Shown here: one piece after another, positions 56,915-64,000 of the stretch
How positions within the stretch are numbered: the first letter of the stretch is position 1
Layout of the letters: each line of letters starts with the position of its first letter
Assembly (NCBI GenBank): GCA_944367565.1
Contig: CALVWR010000001.1
Coordinates: forward strand, 109,508 to 173,507
DNA from: an uncultured Clostridia bacterium
GTDB lineage: Bacteria; Bacillota; Clostridia; Christensenellales; Borkfalkiaceae
Length of the DNA stretch: 64,000 bases
Direction: 5' to 3'
Notes under the pieces: generated by a model
Database searches by the model: none
Told to the model about the DNA's origin: nothing
The model's input: only the letters and a program-made list of their open reading frames with translations
Translations under genes and position numbers: made by a program

Positions 56915-59083
56915 TTATTTTTTCTTTTTCAGTTTACAAGACGCACACCCCTCTCCCGAACAGCCGATACATTTACCCTGCCGTTTTTTTCTGACGACAT
57001 ACACGATATCGAGCACGACAGCGAGTGCGATGACGGAGATAAGTACGATATCCGCCGCTCCGAATCCGCGCGCGGCCGTGATTAAAGAGCCGACGGTGTA
57101 AACCGCAAACGCCGCCACATAGGCGAGAACACATTGCAAGAGCGCCACGAAAGCCGCGGCCCAGCCGGAATTGAATTCCCGTTTGATTGCCGCGATCGCC
57201 GCAACGCACGGCGTATACAGAAGCACAAAAACAAGAAAACTGACGGCTGTGAGCGGCGAAAAAAGGGAAGAAAGCACGGCAGTCAGATCGCCGCTTCCCA
57301 CGCCGAGAAGAACGCCGAGCGTGCTGACGACCGATTCTTTAGCCGTAAAGCCGGCGATCAGCGCGGTGGAAGCCCGCCAGTCCCCGAATCCCAGCGGCGT
57401 AAAAATCGGCGCGATCAGACGGCCGATCAGTTCGAGAATACTGCTTTCTCCGCTCGTCGCCACAACGTTGAGCCGATAATCGAAGGTCTGCAGAAACCAG
57501 ATGATGATGGTCGCAAGAAAAATCACGGTAAAGGCGCGGACGAGAAAGTCCTTCGCCTTATCCCACAGCAGAAGCCCGACCGATTTTGCCGAAGGAAAAC
57601 GGTAGTTCGGCAATTCCATGACGAACGGAACGGGATTCCCTTTGAATTTTGTACGCTTGAACGCCAGGGCAATAAGAACGCCCATGATCATGCCGAACAC
57701 GTAAAGTCCCAGCATGACGAGAGCGCGGTACTTCGGAAAAAACGCCGCCGTGAACACGGTATAGATGGGAATCTTCGCCGAACAACTCATGTACGGCGTT
57801 AAAAGCACCGTCATCTTTCTGTCCCGCTCGGAAGAAAGGGTACGCGTAGCCATTACGGCGGGCACGGTACATCCGAAACCGATCAGCATCGGCACAAAAC
57901 TCCTGCCCGATAAGCCGATCTTTCTCAAAAGTTTATCCATCACGAAGGCAACGCGCGCCATGTATCCCGTATCTTCCAGAATGGAAAGAAAGAAAAACAG
58001 CACCACGATCAGCGGCAAAAAAGAAAGCACGCTTCCCACGCCCGCAAAGATCCCGTCGATCACCAGACTGCGGATCACGGGATTTACGCCCCATGCGTCC
58101 AGCCCCCGCGCCGTGAGCCCGCTCAGCGCGTCGATCCCCATTGCCAGAAGATCGCTCAGCCATTTTCCGATCACGTCAAACGTCAGGAAAAAGATCAGCA
58201 GCATCCCTGCGATGAAAATCGGAATTGCAAGGTATTTGTTCGTCAGAATACGGTCGATCTTCTCGCTCCGCTTGTGCTCCTTGCTTTCCTCCGGCTTTTT
58301 GACTGCGTCCGCCACGACTTTTTCGATAAATTCATACCGCATCGCGGCGATCGCCGCGTTCCTGTCTGTACCGCTTTCCGCCTCCATTTCTATGACGGAG
58401 TGTTCGATCATCTCCCGCTCGTTCTCGTTGATCTCCAACCGAGATACGATGTCGTTATCCCCTTCCACCGTTTTGACCGCGGCAAACCGCGCGGCTATTC
58501 CCGCTGCCTCCGCATGATCCTCGATCAGGTGCGTCACCGCATGAATACAACGGTGCACCGCCCCTTGCTCGCAAAAATCCACCCGTTTCGGCAGCACCTT
58601 GTTCTTCGCCGTTTCATATGCCACGGAAACAAGTTCGTCTATTCCTTCGTTTTTCGCCGCGCTGATCGGTACGACCGGCACCCCGATCTCGTCGGACAGC
58701 TTCTTAATATCCACCGTCCCCCCGTTCGCGCGGACTTCGTCCATCATGTTAAGCGCGATCACCGTCGGGACACGCATTTCCAGAATCTGCAACGTCAGAT
58801 ACAGATTGCGCTCGATATTCATCGCGTCGACGATATTGATGATCCCTTCCGGCTTTTCGTTGATAATGAAATCCCGCGTGACGATCTCTTCCCCCGTAAA
58901 CGGCCGCAACGAATAAATGCCCGGCAGATCGACCGCTTCGCAATTCTTCAAGCCGCGGATCTCCCCCGTCTTGCTCGATACGGTCACGCCCGGGAAGTTC
59001 CCGACATGCTGGTTCGATCCCGTCAGCTGGTTGAACAAAGTCGTTTTGCCGCAATTCTGATTTCCCACCAACGCAAACTTCAT
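56915..59083 (-). CDS. feoB: Ferrous iron transporter FeoB (second copy), Cys-rich tail
   Basis: 722 residues. G1 GNQNCGKTT, G3 DLPGIYSL, G4 NMMD, then the membrane part with GFGCTVPA and PYMSCSAKIPI. The C-terminus ends GKCIGCSGEGCASCKLKKKK, a cysteine motif like that of the separate Cys-rich protein at 29.7 kb, so the two functions are fused here. It overlaps feoA by 4 bp and differs clearly in sequence from the first FeoB. Confidence 0.95.
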   Translation of the reverse strand: MKFALVGNQNCGKTTLFNQLTGSNQHVGNFPGVTVSSKTGEIRGLKNCEAVDLPGIYSLRPFTGEEIVTRDFIINEKPEGIINIVDAMNIERNLYLTLQILEMRVPTVIALNMMDEVRANGGTVDIKKLSDEIGVPVVPISAAKNEGIDELVSVAYETAKNKVLPKRVDFCEQGAVHRCIHAVTHLIEDHAEAAGIAARFAAVKTVEGDNDIVSRLEINENEREMIEHSVIEMEAESGTDRNAAIAAMRYEFIEKVVADAVKKPEESKEHKRSEKIDRILTNKYLAIPIFIAGMLLIFFLTFDVIGKWLSDLLAMGIDALSGLTARGLDAWGVNPVIRSLVIDGIFAGVGSVLSFLPLIVVLFFFLSILEDTGYMARVAFVMDKLLRKIGLSGRSFVPMLIGFGCTVPAVMATRTLSSERDRKMTVLLTPYMSCSAKIPIYTVFTAAFFPKYRALVMLGLYVFGMIMGVLIALAFKRTKFKGNPVPFVMELPNYRFPSAKSVGLLLWDKAKDFLVRAFTVIFLATIIIWFLQTFDYRLNVVATSGESSILELIGRLIAPIFTPLGFGDWRASTALIAGFTAKESVVSTLGVLLGVGSGDLTAVLSSLFSPLTAVSFLVFVLLYTPCVAAIAAIKREFNSGWAAAFVALLQCVLAYVAAFAVYTVGSLITAARGFGAADIVLISVIALAVVLDIVYVVRKKRQGKCIGCSGEGCASCKLKKKK

Positions 59084-59310
59084 TCTTTTTCCGCCTCCGT
59101 TTCGATCTTCGCGGCGTCCTCCTTCCGCAACGTCAGCTCATAACCGCGCAGACGAATCTCCATCGGATCCCCCATCGGCGCGATCTTGACGACCTTCACC
59201 GCCGTTCCCGGGATCAATCCCATATCCAGCAGCCGACAACGAAGTTCTCCTTCTCCGCCGACTTTCGTGATCTTTCCGCTCTGACCGATCTTTAATTCAT
59301 GTAATTTCAT
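59080..59310 (-). CDS. feoA: FeoA protein (second locus)
   Basis: 76 residues: LKIGQSGKITKVGGEGELRCRLLDMGLIPGTAV and MEIRLRGYELTLRK. Directly ahead of feoB. A TTGACT-N17-TTAATC promoter lies at 59376-59348; no DtxR-type palindrome was seen there, unlike the first feo locus. Confidence 0.93.
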   Translation of the reverse strand: MKLHELKIGQSGKITKVGGEGELRCRLLDMGLIPGTAVKVVKIAPMGDPMEIRLRGYELTLRKEDAAKIETEAEKE

Positions 59311-59347
59311 TTTTTCCGCACTCCCGGACCGAACTTCCTCTCTCTTA

Positions 59348-59376
59348 GATTAACACGGAACGGACTTTCAAGTCAA
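59348..59376 (-). promoter_or_regulatory. Promoter of the second feoAB
   Basis: TTGACT (59376-59371), 17 bp, TTAATC (59353-59348) on the minus strand. Confidence 0.55.
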
Positions 59377-59475
59377 GCGATCCCCCGCAATGTAACGTTT
59401 TCCGCGAGGGGCGATTCCGGCTTCTTTTTTCCCGAATCCTTTACGTTGATTATCCCGATCTTCCGTCTTCTTTCC

Positions 59476-60318
59476 TTATTCGCTGAAATCCGTCGGCGTC
59501 AGCTCCAATCCTACAACGCCGTATTTCTTTTCCTTATCCCCGTAAATTCTGCGAAGAAATTTAATCAGCTTTTTCGTTTCTTTCTTCGTAAAACCGAATT
59601 TCTCAACGCCGTTTTCCCGGATCAGTTTTTTAAATGTATCGGCAAATAAAAGCGATCTGATTTCATCGTAATGTTTTTCTTCGGAATTTACATTGACAAA
59701 CCGTATGATATCGCTTGCCGCAAATCCCTGCGCGGTTTCATCGTATACCGTAGGATAAACCGTACATTCCTTCAGCACGACGGCGCGGAAAAACACTTCG
59801 TCCGCTCTGACTTCGTGCACGATTTTCCTGTTGGGGTTTTTTACCAACGTACCGCAATGTTCGCACACGCCGTCCGCCCCGTATACGTTGACGTTCGATC
59901 CGCAATTCGGACAATGTACGCTTGCCGTACGCTGCTGCAGTTTCATGACGAATCGGTTGTTGTTGAAAACGTATCCCTGAATATACTGATGCGCGATCAA
60001 CGCGCGCACCATATTGCACATTTCGTTCGGCTTTACCTGAAAACGTTGGGACAACATATCGATATAGTAAACATGTTCGTCGGTAATGCTCCGCGCAATC
60101 CGCTGCATCTTTTTATATTCACCGAATTTCACCCATAAGATCGGCATAACGTAAAATCCGCTCAATCCCAGCAATATCCCGATCGCCAGCATAATCCAAC
60201 CGTACCATGTTGCGAGAATCGCCCCGAAAACAATTCCCACTACGCCGACGGGAAACAATAACGACAGCGCAAGCGCCGCCTTAAAATATTTTTGCGTATC
60301 CTGAATCAGTTTCTCCAT
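59476..60318 (-). CDS. Membrane protein with a zinc ribbon, function unknown
   Basis: 280 residues: two N-terminal membrane helices (to about residue 60), then CPNCGSNVNVYGADGVCEHCG, a four-cysteine zinc ribbon, and a mixed C-terminal domain. ATG 60318 is chosen because GGAAGGG lies just upstream and because the promoter (TTGAAA-N17-TACAAT, 60377-60349) puts +1 downstream of the ATG at 60348. No family was recognised. Confidence 0.7.
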   Translation of the reverse strand: MEKLIQDTQKYFKAALALSLLFPVGVVGIVFGAILATWYGWIMLAIGILLGLSGFYVMPILWVKFGEYKKMQRIARSITDEHVYYIDMLSQRFQVKPNEMCNMVRALIAHQYIQGYVFNNNRFVMKLQQRTASVHCPNCGSNVNVYGADGVCEHCGTLVKNPNRKIVHEVRADEVFFRAVVLKECTVYPTVYDETAQGFAASDIIRFVNVNSEEKHYDEIRSLLFADTFKKLIRENGVEKFGFTKKETKKLIKFLRRIYGDKEKKYGVVGLELTPTDFSE

Positions 60319-60348
60319 ATCCCTTCCGCACAACCGGTATTTTTTCAT

Positions 60349-60377
60349 ATTGTATCAAATTACGGTTCCGTTTTCAA
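60349..60377 (-). promoter_or_regulatory. Promoter of the zinc-ribbon protein gene
   Basis: TTGAAA (60377-60372), 17 bp, TACAAT (60354-60349); +1 expected near 60342, which decides the gene start. Confidence 0.7.
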
Positions 60378-60424
60378 GTAAAATCCTCCAAAAAAGAAAA
60401 ATTTCAGGAACTTAGGTAAAACAC

Positions 60425-60453
60425 TTGCAAAATAATCCGAAATTTTATATAAT
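60425..60453 (+). promoter_or_regulatory. tRNA-Pro promoter
   Basis: TTGCAA (60425-60430), 17 bp, TATAAT (60448-60453), 19 bases ahead of the tRNA. Confidence 0.75.
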
Positions 60454-60472
60454 GTATTAGCGTTGAAAACGC

Positions 60473-60548
60473 CGAGGTGTAGCGCAGTTGGTAGCGCGCT
60501 TGGTTCGGGACCAAGAGGTCGTGAGTTCGAGTCTCGTCACCTCGACCA
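60473..60548 (+). tRNA. tRNA-Pro (anticodon CGG)
   Basis: 76 bases with encoded CCA. Acceptor stem CGAGGTG / CACCTCG, D arm with AGTTGGTAGCGC, anticodon stem CTTGG / CCAAG around loop TTCGGGA, T arm GTTCGAGTC. The anticodon CGG reads CCG codons. A hairpin with a T run follows at 60551-60578. Confidence 0.95.
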
Positions 60549-60550
60549 TC

Positions 60551-60578
60551 AAAACAGCGGAAATTATCCGCTGTTTTT
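60551..60578 (+). terminator. Terminator after tRNA-Pro
   Basis: AAAACAGCGGA / TCCGCTGTTTT stem with a 5-base loop and T run. A further stem with 13-base arms (GCGGGCGGCAACC) follows at 60604-60633 with TTTGTTTTT after it. Confidence 0.85.
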
Positions 60579-60677
60579 GTTTTATCCTCGACAAAAAGTT
60601 AAGGCGGGCGGCAACCTTTCGGTTGCCGCCCGCTTTGTTTTTGCGCGCCACTCCGCGGAACAGGCGCGCCTTCATCC

Positions 60678-61160
60678 TTATAAAACGATTGTTCCCCTTA
60701 AATAACGGATAAGCTGAACGATAAATACAAGCCAGCCGAATGCCGTTATGAACACAAATGCCAAAATCGGTAGCAATATATAATTCCATAGCCCCATTAA
60801 AAGCTGCGCAACGGAAAAACTGCTGCTTTCCGAAACGGTTACTTTGAGTTTATCTTTGTACAGTTCCACGATGTCGTATGTAATCGTGGTATCCTCCGGC
60901 TCCCCTATCAGAAATTTAAAATTTCCCAGATATACAAGCCCCGCATATACGCAATAAATTGCGATCAGGATCATTAAAATAAGAACGACCAACGGCAGCA
61001 CGCTGTCCGAACCGGCGCTGTCCAGCCAGTCGGTTAAACGGCAGATAAAGGGGATCGTTTCCCGCCCCATGATCGTATATTGAAGGCTGAATACCGTAAA
61101 TAAAACCAGAAATACGCCCAAAACACACGGCACGATCGTGCAAAAAATCAACCCGACCAT
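60678..61160 (-). CDS. Small membrane protein, unknown
   Basis: 160 residues with three or four membrane helices (start LIFCTIVPCVLGVFLVLFTV, middle VLPLVVLILMILIAIYCVYA, end IAFVFITAFGWLVFIVQ-like) and a soluble loop. No family recognised. GGAGG lies 9 nt before ATG 61160. It is divergent from the XRE gene, and its promoter (61222-61194) carries a palindrome in the spacer, so that regulator probably represses it. Confidence 0.7.
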   Translation of the reverse strand: MVGLIFCTIVPCVLGVFLVLFTVFSLQYTIMGRETIPFICRLTDWLDSAGSDSVLPLVVLILMILIAIYCVYAGLVYLGNFKFLIGEPEDTTITYDIVELYKDKLKVTVSESSSFSVAQLLMGLWNYILLPILAFVFITAFGWLVFIVQLIRYLRGTIVL

Positions 61161-61193
61161 AAACTTTTACCTCCGCATCCGCATTTTTCTTTT

Positions 61194-61248
61194 ATTATAT
61201 GATACAAATATGTATTTGTCAAGCAGAAAAGATACATAAATGTATAAT
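61194..61248. promoter_or_regulatory. Divergent promoter region with twin palindromic operators
   Basis: Minus-strand promoter TTGACA (61222-61217), 17 bp, TATAAT (61199-61194). Its spacer holds the palindrome ATACAAATATGTAT (61202-61215). A second copy, ATACATAAATGTAT (61232-61245), overlaps the plus-strand -10 TATAAT (61243-61248) of the XRE gene. The copies are 30 bp apart, about three helix turns. Confidence 0.75.
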
Positions 61249-61255
61249 AAACTTT

Positions 61256-61468
61256 ATGGAATACACGTTCAAAAACAATAAAATCGCCGTATTACGGAAG
61301 GAAGCGGGGCTGTCGCAAAGGCAGGTCGCGAAAGACGTGGGCACCAGTCAGGCGAATTTATCGAGATGGGAACAGGGGCTGAACCAACCGAGCGTGATCG
61401 AGTGCTGGCGGCTTGCCGATTATTTCGGCGTGAGCATCGATTATCTCTGCGGAAGATCGGAAATATAG
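61256..61468 (+). CDS. XRE-family helix-turn-helix regulator
   Basis: 70 residues, essentially one HTH: IAVLRKEAGLSQRQVAKDVGTSQANLSRWEQGLNQPS, and DYFGVSIDYLCGRSE at the end. The ATG lies one base after the predicted +1, and there is no ribosome site. It probably binds the two palindromes and controls both itself and the membrane protein. Confidence 0.9.
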   Translation: MEYTFKNNKIAVLRKEAGLSQRQVAKDVGTSQANLSRWEQGLNQPSVIECWRLADYFGVSIDYLCGRSEI

Positions 61469-61549
61469 CCGAAATCCGTAAAAAAGCGTCTTTCGGCGCG
61501 CATTTCTTTCTTTTTTCTCGAAAAAGGCGACGATACGGGCGGAAATCCG

Positions 61550-61579
61550 TTGCAAGGCGGCGCGCCGTCATGTTATAAT
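61550..61579 (+). promoter_or_regulatory. Promoter of the ABC-2 exporter, implying a leaderless mRNA
   Basis: TTGCAA (61550-61555), 18 bp, TATAAT (61574-61579); the A of ATG 61586 is at the expected +1. Confidence 0.6.
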
Positions 61580-61585
61580 AAATTT

Positions 61586-62503
61586 ATGAATTACGCGGTA
61601 GAGATCGAAGATCTGAAAAAACATTTCGGAGAAGTGAAAGCCGTGGACGGCATAACCTTTCAGGTAAAGCAAGGCCAGCTTTTCGCTTTTCTCGGCGTGA
61701 ACGGGGCGGGCAAATCCACCACCATAAACGTGATGTGTTCGCTTTTGAAAAAAGATGCGGGCACCGTGAAGATCTGCGGGTTCGATCTCGATTCGCAGAG
61801 CGCTTTTATCCGCGCGTCCATCGGCATTGTTTTTCAGGATTCCATTCTCGACCGCGCCCTCACCGTACGGGAAAACCTCGCCGTGCGCGCGGGGTTTTAC
61901 AACCTGTTCGGGAAAGAACGGGAAAAGCGCCTTGCGGAGGTGAGCGACCTCCTCTCTTTGAACGACCTGCTCGACCGGCCTTACGGAAAACTCTCCGGCG
62001 GACAGAGGCGGCGGACAGACGTGGCGCGCAGCATCCTTCACCGCCCCGGGCTTCTCATTCTCGACGAACCGACCACCGGGTTGGATCCGCAAACGCGCAT
62101 GACGGTATGGAAAGTCATCGAAGAACTGCGAAGAAGCACGGGCATGACGGTTTTTCTGACCACCCATTATATGGAAGAGGCCAACCGCGCGGACGACGTT
62201 GTGATCATAGACGCCGGGAAGATTTCCGCAAAGGGTTCCCCCGTCAGCCTGAAAAACAGGTTTTCCTGCGATTATATCCGCCTGTACGAACCGAAGAGCC
62301 GGGAAACGGAAGAAAAACTCGCCGGGCTGGATTTTGAATTCACGGGCAACTGCTATTCCATCCGCGTGAAGGACAGCGCCCACGCAAAACGCGTCATCGC
62401 CGGGTACGGGGAGGTTTTAACGGATTTCGAGGTCGTAAAGGGCGACATGGACGATGTGTTTCTCAACGTTACGGGCAAAAAACTCATCGGAGGGCCTGCA
62501 TGA
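61586..62503 (+). CDS. ABC-2 exporter ATP-binding protein
   Basis: 305 residues. Walker A GVNGAGKST, signature LSGGQRRRTDVARSI, Walker B LLILDEPTTGLDP, H-loop TTHYMEEA. The C-terminal extension is that of drug/lipid exporter ATPases (CcmA/DrrA-like). No ribosome site stands before the ATG. It overlaps the permease gene by 4 bp. Confidence 0.92.
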   Translation: MNYAVEIEDLKKHFGEVKAVDGITFQVKQGQLFAFLGVNGAGKSTTINVMCSLLKKDAGTVKICGFDLDSQSAFIRASIGIVFQDSILDRALTVRENLAVRAGFYNLFGKEREKRLAEVSDLLSLNDLLDRPYGKLSGGQRRRTDVARSILHRPGLLILDEPTTGLDPQTRMTVWKVIEELRRSTGMTVFLTTHYMEEANRADDVVIIDAGKISAKGSPVSLKNRFSCDYIRLYEPKSRETEEKLAGLDFEFTGNCYSIRVKDSAHAKRVIAGYGEVLTDFEVVKGDMDDVFLNVTGKKLIGGPA

Positions 62504-63399
62504 AAAACGATATACGCACCGTGTTTCTCCTGGTCAGAAGGGGGCTGAAAATATTTTTGAAAGACAAAATGTCCGTCTTTTTCTCCCTGCTCGCTCCCCT
62601 GATCGTTCTCGTTCTGTTCATCCTGTTCCTGCGGGAAATGCAGCTCGATTCCCTTCGCGCAGCCATGGAAGGCGTGCCCGTCGATGAAAAGCTGCTCGGC
62701 GCGTTTATAGACGGCTGGATGCTTGCCGGCGTGATGGGCGTTTCGTGCATCACCGTTTCCTTTTCCGCAAACAACATCATGGTGCAGGATAAACAGCGCG
62801 GCGTGATCGCGGACGCGCTCGCCTCGCCCGTGAAACGGGGCGTGCTCACCGCTTCCTATTTCGTATATAATTTCGTCGTTACCGTTGTCATCTGCGCGGC
62901 GGTTCTCGCTGCGGGGCTGATCTATCTCGCTTGCAGCGGGTGGTACCTGTCCTTTGCGGATACGGCGAATATCCTTGCTCTGCTCGTCGTTTCCGCGCTT
63001 TCCGCCACCGTTATCAGCGTGTTTATCTGTTCCTTTATCAAATCGGAGTCCGCGCTCGGCGGCCTTGTCGGGATCATGAGCGCGGCGATCGGCTTTTTGT
63101 GCGGGGCTTATTTCCCGCTTTCCATGCTTCCGCAATGGATCGGCTATATCATTCTGTTTATCCCCGGAACCTATTCCGCGGGGCTGTTCCGGAACTTTTT
63201 CATGCGCGGCGCACTGGAAGAGATTTCCGCCGCGCTGCCGGGTGCAGAGGTCTTTTTGCGGGAAAGCTACTCCCTTTCTCTCGACTTTTTCGGGGTGGAA
63301 ATCGGCGCGGGAACGATGTATCTCGTCTTTGCGGTGGTCACCGTGCTCTTTATCGTTCTCAATTTCCTCGTCGCGTTCCTGAAAAACAAAAGGAAATAA
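62500..63399 (+). CDS. ABC-2 exporter permease
   Basis: 299 residues with six membrane helices, a first helix (FFSLLAPLIVLVLFILFL), a large extracytoplasmic loop, and the AGLFRNFFMRGAL-type loop near the end. Partner of the ATPase just upstream. Substrate unknown. A palindromic terminator follows at 63419-63445. Confidence 0.9.
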   Translation: MKNDIRTVFLLVRRGLKIFLKDKMSVFFSLLAPLIVLVLFILFLREMQLDSLRAAMEGVPVDEKLLGAFIDGWMLAGVMGVSCITVSFSANNIMVQDKQRGVIADALASPVKRGVLTASYFVYNFVVTVVICAAVLAAGLIYLACSGWYLSFADTANILALLVVSALSATVISVFICSFIKSESALGGLVGIMSAAIGFLCGAYFPLSMLPQWIGYIILFIPGTYSAGLFRNFFMRGALEEISAALPGAEVFLRESYSLSLDFFGVEIGAGTMYLVFAVVTVLFIVLNFLVAFLKNKRK

Positions 63400-63418
63400 A
63401 CCGGTCACAACAAACTGC

Positions 63419-63445
63419 AAAAAGCCGCCTGCAGGCGGCTTTTTT
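63419..63445 (+). terminator. Terminator after the ABC-2 exporter
   Basis: Near-perfect palindrome AAAAAGCCGCCT / AGGCGGCTTTTT with a two-base centre and a T run. Confidence 0.85.
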
Positions 63446-63481
63446 ATGTAAAATCTTCGGAAATTTCTGCCGAAAAACAAA

Positions 63482-63584
63482 TGCGCATACGTTACATCTG
63501 CGCATCTATCCGAAAAACAGGCATAAAATCATACGTATGCGCAGATGAAACAGAACTTTCGCCGTTCATATCTGCGCATACGTT
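63482..63584. repeat. Inverted and direct repeats in the gap before the 5S gene
   Basis: ACGTATGCGCAGAT (63533-63546) and its exact complement ATCTGCGCATACGT (63570-63583) form an inverted repeat. TGCGCATACGTT also occurs directly at 63482-63493 and 63573-63584. No gene was found between 63400 and 63729. Confidence 0.75.
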
Positions 63585-63729
63585 CGTTGCAAGACTCCGT
63601 CAGCGCGCGCTGTCGCAATTTTTTCCGCCGCGCGGATCCCGTGCAGCTCTTCCGCATTCCGAACGGCGGCGCGTACGTGCGGCAAAAAAGGCGCGCCGCG
63701 CCGACGGCAAAGAAAGCGAATAACAAAAA

Positions 63730-63759
63730 ACGGTCCGAATCCGTTGAGATTCAAACCGT
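63730..63759 (-). terminator. Terminator of the rRNA operon
   Basis: Minus strand: ACGGTTTGAATC / GATTCGGACCGT with a loop, then TTTTTTG, 14 bases past the 5S 3' end. Confidence 0.8.
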
Positions 63760-63772
63760 TTTGTTCAATGGA

Positions 63773-63888
63773 AGCGGCAGCTACCTATCTTCCCGTGCGG
63801 TCGCCCGCAAAGTATTGTCGGCGCAAGTGAGCTTAACTTCTGTGTTCGGAATGAGAACAGGTGGATCCTCACCGCCATCGCCACCGCT
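63773..63888 (-). rRNA. rrf: 5S ribosomal RNA
   Basis: 116 bases on the minus strand. It starts AGCGGTGGCGATGGCG, includes CCGAACACAGAAGTTAAGC and GGGAAGATAGGTAGCTGCCG, and the first and last five bases (AGCGG / CCGCT) close helix I. The sequence after it (63889-64000) is spacer; the 3' end of a 23S gene is expected just beyond the window edge but was not seen. Confidence 0.93.
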
Positions 63889-64000
63889 ATGGTATATTTC
63901 CCGGGACTTGCTTCTCTTCTTCCTTCCTGCCCTTCTTCGCCCCGCTAAATATCTTCTTTCCAGTCATGCCAGACTGACAACCGCATAGTTAAACTACTTC

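Noticed and set aside
59476..60348. Start of the zinc-ribbon membrane protein at 60348
   Set aside because: That ATG lies between the -10 box and the expected +1 and has no ribosome site. The ATG at 60318 has one.

Overview
The window looks like chromosome from an anaerobic Bacillota (Clostridia-type) bacterium. The signs are a T-box-controlled branched-chain amino-acid operon, SpoVG, RNase Y, the clostridial gene order ftsK-rimO-pgsA-cinA-recA-rny, Feo iron uptake with a Cys-rich FeoB partner, and strong Shine-Dalgarno sites (GGAGG). No phage, insertion sequence or CRISPR array was seen. Base composition is moderately GC-rich. Species-level placement is not possible from reading alone.

Layout. 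1-10.3 kb (minus strand): a branched-chain amino-acid operon read from a TTGACA-N17-TAAAAT promoter and a T-box leader, in the order ilvN-leuA-cimA-leuC-leuD-[GH1 glycosidase]-leuB-ilvD-ilvB (ilvB runs off the left edge). cimA gives a pyruvate-to-2-oxobutyrate route to isoleucine that shares leuCD and leuB. ilvC lies apart at 53.5-54.6 kb with its own promoter. 10.3-14.6 kb (minus): pstS-pstCA(fused)-pstB-phoU behind a candidate Pho box. 14.9-17.4 kb: three truncated sugar-metabolism genes (GH13, GH94, KDPG aldolase) joined head to head. 17.7-26.7 kb: a minus-strand set of sugar or glycan genes (frameshifted YitT, serine hydrolase, GH20-like, Gfo/Idh, unknown, PfkB kinase, SIS protein, TIM barrel) facing a divergent AraC regulator.

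26.9-33.1 kb (minus): a copper ATPase with a C-terminal copZ-like domain that keeps its own ribosome-binding site and start, then a feo locus (DtxR-like regulator, two FeoA proteins, FeoB, Cys-rich protein). 33.2-33.56 kb: about five tandem copies of a 68-70 bp non-coding unit. 33.6-39.7 kb (minus): murC, an S24/S26-like peptidase, an ABC exporter, proA, cysK, mgsA, tightly packed. 39.7-41.4 kb (plus): spoVG, upp, GNAT. 41.5-50.6 kb (minus): rny, recA, cinA, pgsA, a small DUF4177-type gene, rimO, ftsK. 50.8-53.3 kb (minus): a TauABC-like ABC importer preceded by a structured leader ending in a terminator-like hairpin. 54.7-56.7 kb (plus): AAA ATPase (DUF815) and an SDR. 56.9-59.3 kb (minus): a second feoAB. 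59.5-63.4 kb: zinc-ribbon membrane protein, tRNA-Pro(CGG), a small membrane protein divergent from an XRE repressor with twin palindromes, and an ABC-2 exporter. 63.8 kb (minus): 5S rRNA, the end of an rRNA operon lying beyond the right edge.

The most notable items are the embedded copZ start inside copA, the tandem repeat array, the attenuator-like leader of the TauABC-like importer, three genes whose promoters place +1 at or next to the start codon (leaderless candidates), the gene-fragment mosaic at 14.9-17.4 kb, and the glycan locus with its AraC regulator.
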